Origin: Yamagishiella unicocca | Taxonomy: Eukaryota > Chlorophyta > Chlorophyceae > Chlamydomonadales > Volvocaceae | Assembly (NCBI GenBank): GCA_003116995.1 | Contig: BDSL01000056.1 | Coordinates: forward strand, 558,001 to 622,000 | DNA length: 64,000 bases | Direction: 5' to 3' | Shown here: in pieces, positions 1-11,850 of the stretch | How positions within the stretch are numbered: position 1 is the stretch's first letter | Layout of the letters: every line of letters starts with the position of its first letter | Notes under the pieces: generated by a model | What the model saw: only the letters and a program-made list of their open reading frames with translations | The model's database searches: none | Told to the model about the DNA's origin: nothing | Made by a program: the position numbers and the translations under genes

Positions 1-412
1 AGGACGACAGCAGCGATGAGGAGACCTTCGAGCTGTCGGCCCCGTCTCCAGCTGTGGCGCCGAAGGTGTGCCTGCCAATATTGTAGCCGATTGCGCCTCC
101 CATTGACACACATACATATGAGCTGCTGCGCTTCGAAGTATTGTAATTTATCTCCTGGCAATCCTAACCTAGTTAATTGTATTACTGCCTGTGCAGGGTA
201 AGAAGGGCCGTGTGGGGCCGTCGCCCTTGGGCATCAAGTCCCTGGCGCGGACAGGCCCTGGTGCCGCTGCGAGCCCCATGGCGACTGTACCCGAGGAGAG
301 ACCGCAGCGTGCTCGGCGTGCTGTAGCGGCGAAGGCGACCTACGTCATTAGTGATGACGATGAGGACGAGGTCACCGGCAAGGACTCAGATTTTGAGGTC
401 CTCTCTGATTAA
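1..412 (+). CDS. 3' end of a gene with an acidic C-terminal tail (partial)
   Basis: Two exons are visible: 1-65, read in the frame starting at base 3, and 197-412, ending in TAA. The intron 66-196 has GT and a TGTGCAG acceptor in phase 0. The readable product is about 92 residues: an acidic Ser/Glu/Asp start, a basic Lys/Arg/Pro-rich middle, and a strongly acidic end with motif ISDDDEDE and final residues SDFEVLSD. Alternating basic and acidic disordered tails of this kind occur at the C-termini of nuclear proteins such as DNA topoisomerase II, but no catalytic domain lies in the window, so the identity is a guess. The 5' part lies outside the window. The tail is probably a nuclear-localisation or interaction segment (inference). 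Confidence 0.55.
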
Positions 413-1569
413 TGTCTATAACTTGTCCTTCAACGTGAATAGTACGTCTTGTCACGTTACATTACTTACCCAGCTCGGTAGGCTTTGAACAAGCGGAGGC
501 CTTGCAGCATGGATGTTATCATGTTCAGTTGGATGGTAACTGTCCCAGCGGTGTGTATGGACTGCCGGTAATTGTACAGATGCGTACCCAGGCCAGGATA
601 TGTCATGGGTGAAGCAATGGAAATGTTGTATTTATCGCTTCCTCTCTGCCATGAGGCTACATTTTATTCTACGAAGCATTTTCAGGTAGATGTAGGATGA
701 ACCCAAGCATGCATGAACGTGCAGACGGAACGGGGATACAACGTGGGATGGAATGCTGTGCACGGGCCATATATGGCTCGTAAGGTTCGTGCATATGATG
801 AGTCCGGTGCAGGCCCGCGTGTGTCGCCGGTCGCCGTCTCGACATCTTATTACGCACAATTGGCTCGCAATGCCTTTTTGCCTCATCCAGTGGCCCATGG
901 GACGGATTTGAGTTTAAGGCGTTCATTCTTTCCAGATAGTGTACTCCATAACCTCAGCCTCAACCTGCTGCCCAACCTAAATGCGCTGCCCAATGGTGCT
1001 CTCCTGGGTTTAGCGCACTTTGTCCGGGGAGCCAGCCAACGGTGGTTAAGCACCCTAGCTGCGCGACGACGCGGATATGTAAAGGTGACCATTCCATGCA
1101 TTGCGCCATAAGCGTTCAGCGCATCCGCTTTGCTGACAGTCGCTTATTCGCTTCTTATCTGCCACCAAGATGCACAGTCACAAAAGTCCAACATTTGTTT
1201 CAATGGCTAACCTCTTATGTAAGTACTTCGTGTAATTCAGCACACAGAACGTGCATTTTGGTTAAAAAGGTCGCCATTCTGGTTTCATGGTCACCATTCT
1301 GTACGGCAGCCATGTATGCTTCTTTTGCGTCGCTCCCGCTCCCTCCTGGTCAACCTGCCTGCGCGTGCCCATTGGGCGTTGCGGAGGAGGCGGGCTTTGC
1401 ATGGTAAACTGTCATCCTAGAAGTGGAAACCGCACGGTAGCTCCCGCTTAGTCTTTGCCTAGCGCGCAAATACAGTCCCAAAGTCTACTTTCTAAACTAG
1501 CTGCACAATAATGTATTACTGAATCCTTGTTTGGGCTAACGGCCCTTCGTCCTGCGGGAAGGCTGGGCC
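413..1569. other. Intergenic region upstream of the SAC9-like gene
   Basis: This 1.16-kb gap lies between the TAA of the preceding gene and the first ATG of the SAC9-like gene. It must hold the 3' UTR of the former and the promoter and 5' UTR of the latter. Open frames on both strands here overlap each other and have no family motif, so I do not call a gene. I see no clear TATA box. Confidence 0.5.
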
Positions 1570-4500
1570 ATGAACGCATCCGGTCCGAACGTCGCGGCTG
1601 GTGGCCGGGTGCTGCTAGTACATAGCACCGTTAAACAACGCTATTATATTGTGGCCAGGGGCTCTGGAAGGTACGGGATTCTGTTCAGGTGTAAGGTTTC
1701 GCAACCTCGCTCAGAGTGCACAACGTTCTTGGTCGCCTCGTTGGCGGCAGGTGCCAGACCGAGGTGCTGCGCATTGCGCAACATTCCGGCAAGCTCCAGT
1801 TTACCAGGACTAAGGCGCAAGATATCTTTGACAGCGAGGTTAGAGCGGCCCAGGGTCTGCGGTGCAGTCATGCTGGTTCCCACGGCTAACAGCTTGCCCA
1901 TACATGTAGACCGCTGCCCTGGAGCACCTGAAGTCTGTAGATGGGCCAATCCAGGTTGGTACTGTTAGATGTGTGGGGTCGGGGACCGCATGGCGGTTAA
2001 TGCTAGTGGTTGTGTGCACCATGGCTGTTACTTGCACCTTGGCATCCCGTCGTTGCAGACTCTGGCGTCTGCGCCATACATTCTGGGGTACGTGGTCATT
2101 GGGCCATGGGGTCTACTGCTTGTGGCGGAGAAGTTCCGCGTGTCCGCTGTCCTGCCCGGCAACCACGAAGTCAAGACTGTAACCAAGTCGCACTGGCTCA
2201 AGATCCCGTTGCAAATCAACCTGTCTATGCAATCCGTCCAGGTGCGATGTTGGGGGTTCGTATCTATTGGGAGGGGGACACGCATGCTGCACCGAGCGTC
2301 AGCACGCCACCCTCAAATACCCCGAAGGGCATCATTGCCGCTTAGCGCAGTGCGTCGTTGTGGTTTGCTGATGTTGCGGCATTTACGTGCACAAGGAGCA
2401 AATTGTATGTAACCCTGGTACATTGCATTTGGTGCACTGGCATGTCGCGGTGGTTTACAGATTTTCGCCCAACCCTTTCTCCGCCCCAGCCGCCCGAGGC
2501 CGGGGCCAAGGACGAGAAAGCGATGAAGGATGAGATTGACAAGGGCATCGAGCGGCTCCTGTCCTTCCCAATAGACGGTGAGAGAAGTTTGCATTTCATT
2601 TGCTACAATCTCCCTGCATAGTGAGGCGCGTTACCCAAAACTCCTCGCAAAAAAACTATTTACGTTGATGCTAAACGCCCTTCGTCTTTCTCCTGCCTTT
2701 TGCTTCACGCAGGGGCGCACTTCCTGTGCGACACTCTGGACATCACACGGCCCTTCCCATCTTACCGTGGTGTCAAGGAGCCAAGCTGGGATTTCGTGTG
2801 GAACCGCTGGATGTCAGCACCGTTCAGAAACCTTGGGCTTGACCACTTGTGTCCACCACTTTTGCAAGTAGGTCAAAACGGATAGGAACGGTGCGTGCGT
2901 AATACTGTGCATTCAGGCCCCACGCCGATGGAAACATTTCACGGGATGGAGGATAAGTCCTCCCGCAGCAGATGGAGGTGCCAATACCTACTTCGCGTGA
3001 GGATTGGACTGACCTAGCAGTGGCTCCGCTGGTGGATACATTCGAGCCTTGGCTCTTGGGTTTTATGCCAGAAGTCTCACGGCTCAGTTTCCTGTGATAT
3101 ATGGGATCAGTTTGACTGGCGCACATTGTATACTTGCTTATTGTGTACGTGCAGTTTGTTGCTACGTTCTGTGCCCAAAACGTCATGGCCGTACATGTTT
3201 ATGGACTGCGCCGCACTTACAGCGTGTGAAAATACGGGGATCACGCCTTCAACGCCGATGGAAACATTTCACGGGATGGAGGATAAGTCCTCCCGCAGCA
3301 GATGGAGGTGCCAATACCTACTTCGCGTGAGGATTGGACTGACCTAGCAGTGGCTCCGCTGGTGGATACATATAGCGCATATAGCGCATAAGGCAGGGGG
3401 GTAATTACGTGGTAGTTCACAGTAACAAGCGACAGTATCCTAACACTGTCGTGACAAGTAGTCGTGCCCGCCCGTTACCTTGCGTCAGGGCCTCTGCGAG
3501 TCGCGGCTGCTTGAGGACTTCGATAACGCCAAGTACTGGATAGCGTGCATCAGCCGCCGTGGATGCCTCCACCCGGGGCCCAGGTACAAGGCGCGAGGCC
3601 TCAACGACTATGCAGAGCCAGGCAATGAGCTGGAGGTGGAGCAGGTGAGACGCTGGTTAGGGCACTGCGAATACATACAAAATCGTATCATGGGGGTAGA
3701 TCCGATCGTATCCCGCGCTCCAAGCACTCGCCGCGGCTGGCTTCCCTGGCCGTGCGCGAGCCCTTTTGGAATGGGCGCCATACAAACCGCGTAACTGCGG
3801 CTATCCAGTAGATTATCCGTGTGGCTGCCCAAACCCTAACCGGCCCTCGGGCATGAGCCTGGACGGATATTTGATTCCGAAGCAGAACGACGCTGCATGG
3901 AGGACGCCCTCATGCGCGTCGTCTCTTACTTGCGTTTAGGATGCCACATTGCCATTGCATCGATCTAAGCGCTCCAAGCACTCGCCGCGGCTAGCTTCCC
4001 TGGCCGTGCGCGAGCCCTTTTGGAATGGGCGCCATACAAACCGCGTAACTGCGGCTATCCAGTAGATTATCCGTGTGGCTGCCCAAACCCTAACCGGCCC
4101 TCGGGCATGAGCCTGGACGGATACTTCGTTTCGAAGCAGAACGACGCTGCATGGAGGACGCCCTCATGCGCGTCGTCTCTTACTTGCGTTTAGGATGCCA
4201 CATTGCCATTGCATCGATCTAAGCGCTCCAAGCACTCGCCGCGGCTAGCTTCCCTGGCCGTGCGCGAGCCCTTTTGGAATGGGCGCCATACAAACCGCGT
4301 AACTGCGGCTATCCAGTAGATTATCCGTGTGGCTGCCCAAACCCTAACCGGCCCTCGGGCATGAGCCTGGACGGATACTTGATTCCGAAGCAGAACGACG
4401 TTGCATGGAGGACGCCCTCATGCGCGTCGTCTCTTACTTGCGTTTAGGATGCCACATTGCCATTGCATCGATCTAAGCGCTCCAAGCACTCGCCGCGGCT

Positions 4501-7500
4501 AGCTTCCCTGGCCGTGCGCGAGCCCTTTTGGAATGGGCGCCATACAAACCGCGTAACTGCGGCTATCCAGTAGATTATCCGTGTGGCTGCCCAAACCCTA
4601 ACCGGCCCTCGGGCATGAGCCTGGACGGATACTTCGTTTCGAAGCAGAACGACGCTGCATGGAGGACGCCCTCATGCGCGTCGTCTCTTACTTGCGTTTA
4701 GGATGCCACATTGCCATTGCATCGATCTAAGCGCTCCAAGCACTCGCCGCGGCTAGCTTCCCTGGCCGTGCGCGAGCCCTTTTGGAATGGGCGCCATACA
4801 AACCGCGTAACTGCGGCTATCCAGTAGATTATCCGTGTGGCTGCCCAAACCCTAACCGGCCCTCGGGCATGAGCCTGGACGGATACTTCGTTTCGAAGCA
4901 GAACGACGCTGCATGGAGGACGCCCTCATGCGCGTCGTCTCTTACTTGCGTTTAGGATGCCACATTGCCATTGCATCGATCTAAGCGCTCCAAGCACTCG
5001 CCGCGGCTAGCTTCCCTGGCCGTGCGCGAGCCCTTTTGGAATGGGCGCCATACAAACCGCGTAACTGCGGCTATCCAGTAGATTATCCGTGTGGCTGCCC
5101 AAACCCTAACCGGCCCTCGGGCATGAGCCTGGACGGATACTTGATTCCGAAGCAGAACGACGTTGCATGGAGGACGCCCTCATGCGCGTCGTCTCTTACT
5201 TGCGTTTAGGATGCCACATTGCCATTGCATCGATCTAAGCGCTCCAAGCACTCGCTGCGGCTGGCTTCCCTGGCCGTGCGCGAGCCCTTTTGGAATGGGC
5301 GCCATACAAACCGCGTAACTGCGGCTATCCAGTAGATTATCCGTGTGGCTGCCCAAACCCTAACCGGCCCTCGGGCATGAGCCTGGACGGATACTTCGTT
5401 TCGAAGCAGAACGACGCTGCATGGAGGACGCCCTCTTGAACGTCAACTGGGTTAGGGAACCTTAGGTTGTTGCATATGTTTTGATCTTGTCTTCCTTCCG
5501 CAATTCCATGCTAGGTGATTTGGCGGCAGCAACATCGCGACGGTAGCCTTCTGTGGAGCCGTTACACGTGGCGGCGCGGCAGCGCACCGCTCTGGTGGGG
5601 CGTGAGTATAAAGAACAACGGAATCGGCGAGGCGGAGATCAAAATCCGGCAGCACAATACGTTCAAGGGTTCAAAGAGGTGAGGGGGGCTGAGCTATTGC
5701 CCAATCCGACCATTGTGGACGTTTCATTCGTGCTTGTTTGGGAGCTTGGGCTGTTCGCTCATCCTATGCATGGTACACCAGTGTGCCACGTAGTTTATCT
5801 TTGCGAGGACAGCGTGGCCGCAACACCAGCCGCCGCCCCGTCCTTTCCTCTTTCGCTTCGGGCAGGTATGTGCGGCGCCTGCAGGAGCGCTACACTCCAA
5901 ACCCGCAGCTGGACCCCGACCCGCCGATGACCGGCGCTGACGGTGACCCGGCGCGGCTGGTGCCAGTGGCGTTTGTGAGCCTGCTTCGCAAGGGCCTTCC
6001 TGACCGGGATCGGTCGGAGGCTAAGCTGGCATCAGCGTTCGATTTCGTGAGTGTTCCCGGTGTTTTAAGTGCGAATGTGTGAATGTATTGCAGTACAAAA
6101 CGCGGTGTTACATTGTAGAGATGTGTCAGGCGGGTTATAGGTGATGGAACCCCTTGAGAGTACGTTCCCTTACATGGCTTGATTGTGGCAGCCTCGCAGG
6201 CAAGATGGGGCCGATGGGAAGATTACCGAATACAATCCATGCCACATGTGATGTCGTCTGCCAGCCCATGGGAACTCCTGCGTGCCGGCTAGGAAGCTGT
6301 CGCCTTGAATCCTGACCGGTCCAGCATGTGTAGCCTAATCTTACTGGTTGCCCGGACATGTACCATTCACACACACACACTGAGCCCACGTGTACGGTTG
6401 CTACCTATTGGCCTCCAGGTGGTTGCACAACTGCGCAAGGAGCACGGCATGAACCTGACGTACATCGCGCTGGACTGGCACGAGATGGACAAGCAGCTGG
6501 GCCACGTGGGCATCGTGGAGGCGTTCTGGAACACGGTAAGGGGTTTCAAGCGCCGGTATAGTGTGTTGGTTTTTGGTGCATGAAATTACAGCAGCACTGC
6601 AAGCTTACAACAGCAACCTACAAAATGTGCCACGACTGGGCAAGTGCGCTGCTTGCCCACTGCATTTGCTACGTTTTGTGGGGCACCTGTTTTGCTATGC
6701 GTGCCCATGACAACGTTAACGACGTCACATATAAGCTGCATGCAAAGAACCGGTCTTTATGAACGCCGACATGTTGCGCATGTGCTTTGCCCTGCAGGTG
6801 AAGGACATCTTGCCGACGCAGGGCTTCGCGCTGGGGACCTTGGAGAAGGTCGGGCCGGACCACACGGAGGTGTGCCCTGACCAGGGTGAGTTGTACAAGA
6901 TGTCCCGGACCAGGAAGGACTTGCCGGTGTCGCGCTTTGGACCATGACTTCATGCCTTTTGGACCATGACTTCATGCATGTCTGCGAAAACTGCACCCTG
7001 GTCCCACATACTATATGTGTATGCTGCGCGGTTGTATGCTGGCCATCGTGATCGTGTATCTCACCTCGTCGCAGAGCGGCCCGGCGGCGGGGCAACCCGA
7101 ACCGATGATGGCACCGGGATTGTAGCCTCGCGGGTTTCGGCGGCAGGCATCGGGTGGCGGGCGCATTGGATGCGACAGCAGCGTGGCATCACGCGGTACA
7201 ACTGTGCGGACTCTCTCGACCGCACGAACGTGGGCTCTTTTTTTGGAGCACTACAGGTGGGCACACTGCGTATGAAGGGGTGCGTAGCCACAAGGTTGGA
7301 AGGCAACCTTGCAGGTCGCAGGCCGAGTAGTGTCGTCGTACAGTGCCAATAGACAGCGTGGTGGCGGCTTGCGTGGAACAAGCGAAACGGGATTCCTGAT
7401 TGCACGCGCAACACCTTGACGGCGTTTGGGATAGTATGGTTGTGCGCCAACTGCGCTTAACAGTGCCATTCGTAGCCAGCTCTGACGCCAGTGCGCCCGC

Positions 7501-10500
7501 CACTACACCCTACCACAGGTGCTCATAGAGCAGTGCCGCGAGCTGGATATCGCTATCGCGCGCACCCGGCCCAGCAACGACCAGGCGGCGCTCCAGGTGG
7601 CGCGCGGCAGTCGCGACCCGCGGACGATGGTTCGGCCCAGTGCAGGTGCCACGTTGCCAACTTTCGCGAGCGTGAGCATGGCGGGCACTGGCGGGATGCA
7701 GATGCAGCCGCCTTTGGCCACCGGCGGCAATCCTTACGCTGGCTCTACTGGCGGCGGGAATCCGTACTCGAGCGCCACTGGCGGTAGCGCGGGGAGCGGC
7801 ATGTTCGCCTCCGGCGTGGCAGGCCGGAACAACACCGCTGGAGCCATGTTTGAGAAGCTGGGAAAGCAGGTGCGCTCGCGGGCTTCAGGTGCATCTTGTA
7901 GGGCAGTACCGCGCATAGTGACAAGGACGCGGCCAGCCCGGCAGTTTGCCCTATGGTGGTGGCCCACCGGGCCCACCACCAGGTCGACCATGTAGGAGTC
8001 ACACGAGAGACCCATAGATCTGCGAGCGAAGGGATGGATGTCCTTTTATAGGAATGGACTATGTCGAACGATTGGACATGCTAGCATACCCAAGATGCCA
8101 TGACAGGCTACATTCAAGGTTTTCAGCTACTACTGCACGGCTTGCTTCGGCTGCACAGAGGACGATCTCCTAACTTGAGCCCGCATGCTCGCAGATGGCC
8201 ACCGGCATTACCACAATGATGCAGCCCCTTGCTCCAGGCGAGGGGCGCAGCCCAATACGTGGTACAACAGCTGCAACTGGCGTCAGCGCAGGAGCGGCAC
8301 CGACAGCTAGCGGGTCTGGGACAGTGTCGGCGTCGCCGCGACCGCCGACGGCCCCAGGGCCGCCGACAGTCAGCAGCGCAGTCACGACGTCGGCAGACGT
8401 GCTGCAGCGCAAAATCACCATCGCGCCTGATGGCCTGCCGTTGCCACCGGTGAGCCAAATGTCTGCCATGATTCAGGCAGCAGACATAGCCCGAGGTTTA
8501 CGGATGACGTGGGCACAGACGTACTGGTTGCGATTGATCCACAAGTTGATCATGTGTGGGCAATCGAGCTCGTTGTATGAATGCGCTCGCCCACTGCTGC
8601 CGCGACTGCCTGCCTTGTCTGGACATCCTTGAACGAACCCTATTCCTTCCCGCCGCAACAGGGTTGGGAGGCAAAGATTGACAAGACCACCAACCGCATC
8701 TTCTACGTGGACCACAATACCCGCTCGACAACCTGGGACCGCCCGCCTGTGCCTTCCTCGGGTCGCCTCTCCTCGGAGTCGCTTAGTACCATTTTCCAGC
8801 CTGGCAGCGGGCCAACGCATAACGTGCTCGGCGGTGGAGCAGCGCCGGGATTTGCTGCAGCAGGGCAAAATCGTTCGCAGGGCCTCGAGTTGCGGGTGTC
8901 CTCCATGAGCGCTATCAGCGCAGGTGGTGGCGGCGTCGCGCCAGCGGCCGTAACGCCCCGCGCCGCGATGGGGCAGGTTCCGGGTAAGCGCAGTCGAAGC
9001 GGTTAGCTGTGCTCCCTTCCATGCTTTTGCTGAGGCTGTTGTGTTCTGATTACTACAGAGTCGCCAGGCGACGCTGGTCAGCAGGCGCGCGCCGGGCCCA
9101 GCGGCGGCGGCAATCACAACCGGACCGACTCTGGTGATTTAGGTGAGCGGTAGGCTTGTTGCGTCCTTGTGTGCGGTTGGCTGCACGAAGCGATTAGCTG
9201 CAAGAACCGTCCAATGGCCATCTGCGGGTCGCACCAAAGAAGCTTACTGGTAAATGCACCGCTGCCGATCCAGATGTCCTAAAGCGGGCTCTGCTTGTGG
9301 AGAGAAACGTGCCAAGCGTCCTAGAGCTGGACCTTCCCTTTCGGACAACCTCTGCACCTGCTTCATGCACCTGCTTGCAGACGATCGCTTCGAGCCGCTC
9401 ACACCCTGGGGCATGTTGCGGACCGGCAAGGCGGCTACGATCAGCCGGCGTATCCATCCCGAGGCTCTGTCGGTGCTGGCCGAGCTTTTCTTGGTCAACG
9501 GGGACATGTGCGCTTGGCTGTACACGGGGTCGCAGGTGCGGTGGTGGCTTCGTAATGAACCTTCGTGCCCAGCGTATCAACTGCGCTGGGGCACTCACAT
9601 GCCGCCTTTTGGCTTTTGTAGAAGGTTTGATCACGGTTGTGATTGGAACTGTTTAGCGCGTTACGTCAAGATCCCTGGATGGGTTCCTAGACCATTTGCT
9701 GTCCAATGTGTCCCAAGCCCATGAGCTTCTGTGCTCCATCGTCTCGTCTCCACGCTGTCTGAGCAGACATAGCTCATTGACAAACCGGAAGTTTTGCGGA
9801 GTGACATGTCACGTTCCCGTTGCTTGCAGGCGATGCACAGCGAGCGCATCTTGATATTCGAGCCCGAGACCTCGAAGCTGCGCAAGGCGGGCGTGGGTGC
9901 GTACGGCAACGCACTGGTCGCCGTGAAGCGGCGTTACAACAACGTGCTGGTCGACAAGGAAAAGCAACAGATGATCGATGTGAGCTCATGTTACAGCAGG
10001 GGGGCGATGAACGGGTGTGCTGATACGCCGCGCCTACTTGTCTCATCACGGGGTCCCATCGAGTTCCGAATGGTCGCTGGAGATGGAAACAGCGTCGGGA
10101 TGCATGGGTTTGAGGCGCTAGCAAACATGAATATGGAACGCCGCTGGGCACTCAAGTGTCGTCTCGCAGTGGGCATTCTGGGTCAATTCGAAAGCACCAA
10201 ATCTGGGTATTTTATCTGGTCGGGGGTGGTTGGATCGGTGCCGTCCGGGGTCGCTTAGCGGTCATGGCGTGCTTAAAGTCTTCCCGCCCCTGCACAAACC
10301 AGCACCTGATTTCACCTTCCCACCGCCGCTGACGCCACAGGTCTTCCTGGGCTACAAGCAGCACGAGTACTTTCCGTCTTCATGGCTGGCGTACCGCGTG
10401 ATGGACAATGAGGGTGTTGCGCTGGAGGGCGATGTGCGCAGCGACCTGGACACGGAACCTGTCGGCCAGATCGACTGGCCACTGCCTGAGCGTAACGCCG

Positions 10501-11850
10501 CGCACCACCTGCACGCGCTGTACGGCCAAGTGCAAGGCCCGAGCACGATGGCGAACAGCTCCATGAGCATGAGCGCCGTCGTCGGCGTGTCAGGGCTCGG
10601 CCCGTTTGGCGGGGAGCTGGCGAGCTCTGGAGGCGGTAGCATGGGCCACGCTCACAGCACCGGAGATTTGGCGGCCAGCATGGGCGCCGGCGTTGGCGGT
10701 GCCACGCCGCAGGGTATTGGCAGGCAAGTGACGCATCCGTTCTATTTCTACTCGTATGCCGGCGAGCATAATAAATGAGGCGCGGGACCAAAGTCTGCCG
10801 CTTTCCTTTGGCTGTCAAGGCTTACTAAGCTGCTGGCTTGGGAACCCTTTTGCGCACGCAGTCGGCTATCCCGGCGCGGGAAGTCCATGAGCACGGAAGA
10901 GTTGGCGGAGCAGCTGAAACAAATCCACTTGCACAGCCAGCAGGTTGACGAGCAGACACGAGCCCTCCGGAAGGTAAATTGGCACAGAACGACGATTGCT
11001 TGCCTTCGCGTCCGATCAAGGGGTTGGGAGGACAGGACGGCGGCATGCTGAGGCACCAGCTGCTTTGCGAGCATTGTGGAGTCGCTTGAAATTCCAGTAG
11101 TTACTGCAACTGTGGTGAGGCTGAAGTATGCACCACAATCTCACTCACCGTCGTTGCCCTGGGCGCTGCTCCCTTGCAGGCTGGCAGCGAGGCTGCACTG
11201 ACGAGCATGGATTCGGCGAACTCGGTTGACCTGATCAACTTCGGCGGCGCTGACAGCGAGACGTCTTCCGTAGCGTCCGCGACGATGGTCTTCCGACCAT
11301 CTACTGGCACAGGCGCAGCAGGGGCATCACCGGGCGATGCACCGGTAAGGTTCGGATGTGTGCATGGTGTTACCGTACCTAGGTCGTACACGGCGGCAAT
11401 TGGTTGCGGGATTTCGTGTTTTCACATTGTGGGCCGACCATTGGTGGTGCGTGCTATGCGGCCAAACCCCTGCGTGCTATGTGACTGCGGATACCTTACC
11501 ACCTGCGCACGTGCCCACACCAGGTCATGATGCACCGCAGCGTCAGTGAGGACTTCATGCTGTCTGGTGCCACTGGTCTTCCGGGTCCAGTCGGCGGTGT
11601 TGTTGGCGGGGCCTTGAGTTTCCTCGGCGGCGGGGGCACAGGCCTCTCGCCGCAGCAGGCCAGTCCTCCCGCTGTTGGCTTCGGCGACTGGGCCAATTTC
11701 GACGACAATGGCTTCACCGCAATGCCCCAGCCAGGCGGGGCCCCGTCGGGCCTGAAGCCGGCGCTTAAGAAGCCGTCCCTTCCGCAGCAGAACACACGTC
11801 AGGCGGCGGTTGATCCACTGGCGTCTCTCCTGACCTCCGACCTGATTTAG
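1570..11850 (+). CDS. SAC9: SAC9-like polyphosphoinositide phosphatase with WW domain
   Basis: Phase-consistent exons: 1570-1670, 1751-1838, 1910-1954, 2059-2241, 2490-2577, 2713-2867, 3489-3644, 5530-5678, 5866-6046, 6419-6535, 6798-6885, 7075-7256, 7519-7869, 8195-8449, 8662-8983, 9059-9142, 9381-9535, 9830-9979, 10341-10723, 10862-10973, 11180-11344, 11524-11850 (TAG). The protein is 1278 aa. SAC domain signatures include a DITRPFPS motif, a WRRG..PLWWG motif and the catalytic CX5R in YNCADSLDRTN (Cys494, Arg500). A WW domain follows at about 712-742 (Trp715, Trp738), with its start split between exons. This SAC-then-WW order is diagnostic of plant SAC9, a phosphoinositide 5-phosphatase-type regulator of PI(4,5)P2 pools. 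After residue 740 the protein is Ser/Gly/Ala-rich with one short helical, coiled-coil-like exon (10862-10973). It is several hundred residues shorter than Arabidopsis SAC9 (about 1640 aa, from memory). The ATG fits the ungapped match of the first exon to the family N-terminus. Confidence 0.93.
2922..3371. repeat. 120-bp direct repeats flanking 210 bp, intronic (TRIM-like?)
   Basis: Two essentially identical copies of about 120 bp lie at 2922-3041 and 3252-3371, 330 bp apart, inside the SAC9 intron 2868-3488. Each begins ACGCCGATGGAAACATTTC and ends GGTGGATACAT. The whole unit is about 450 bp, the size of a terminal-repeat retrotransposon in miniature, and an internal TG...CA frame exists (TGGAAAC...GGATACA). 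I see no target-site duplication and no primer-binding site, so a simple local duplication is equally possible. Confidence 0.85.
3717..5435. repeat. 254-bp satellite array inside a SAC9 intron (about 6.8 copies)
   Basis: Units start at 3717, 3971, 4225, 4479, 4733, 4987 and 5241, exactly 254 bp apart. The last copy stops after about 195 bp at 5435. The array fills most of intron 3645-5529. Copies are nearly identical. Diagnostic variants are TTGATTCCGAAG (copies 1, 3, 6) against TTCGTTTCGAAG (copies 2, 4, 5, 7), and GACGTTGC only in copies 3 and 6. Copies 2-4 and 5-7 therefore repeat the same variant order, suggesting duplication of a 762-bp three-unit block. Each full unit carries one AAACCCTAACC motif and, outside copy 1, a 28-codon ATG frame starting MSLDGY. 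No protein family is recognised. Confidence 0.97.
6936..6977. repeat. Short tandem duplication in a SAC9 intron
   Basis: The 20-base sequence TTTGGACCATGACTTCATGC occurs at 6936-6955 and again at 6958-6977, a 22-bp period, in the intron between the exons ending at 6885 and starting at 7075. No function is apparent. Confidence 0.9.
10724..10861 (+). other. Non-canonical GC-AG intron in the SAC9-like gene
   Basis: The exon ends CAG at 10723 and the intron begins GCAAGT, the preferred donor of GC-AG introns. It ends GCACGCAG at 10861. Splicing here joins phase 2 to phase 2 and continues into the helical exon 10862-10973. Without splicing, the frame stops at 10776-10778. No GT donor in the vicinity restores the frame. 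Confidence 0.75.

Noticed and set aside
713..1407. 132- and 121-codon plus frames upstream of SAC9 as a separate gene
   Set aside because: No recognisable domain, and overlapping frames on the other strand; probably promoter or UTR sequence.
3717..3794. Extension of the SAC9 exon through 3644 into the satellite frame ending ...GMGAIQTA
   Set aside because: A strong GAGCAG|GTGAGA donor at 3645 and the next family-matching exon at 5530 show this is intron.
3717..5435. Telomeric or subtelomeric sequence, because of AAACCCTAACC in each unit
   Set aside because: Only one such motif per 254-bp unit, and the array sits inside an intron flanked by exons of one gene.
8473..9117. 214-codon minus frame across the WW-domain exons
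   Set aside because: Antisense shadow of secure SAC9 exons.
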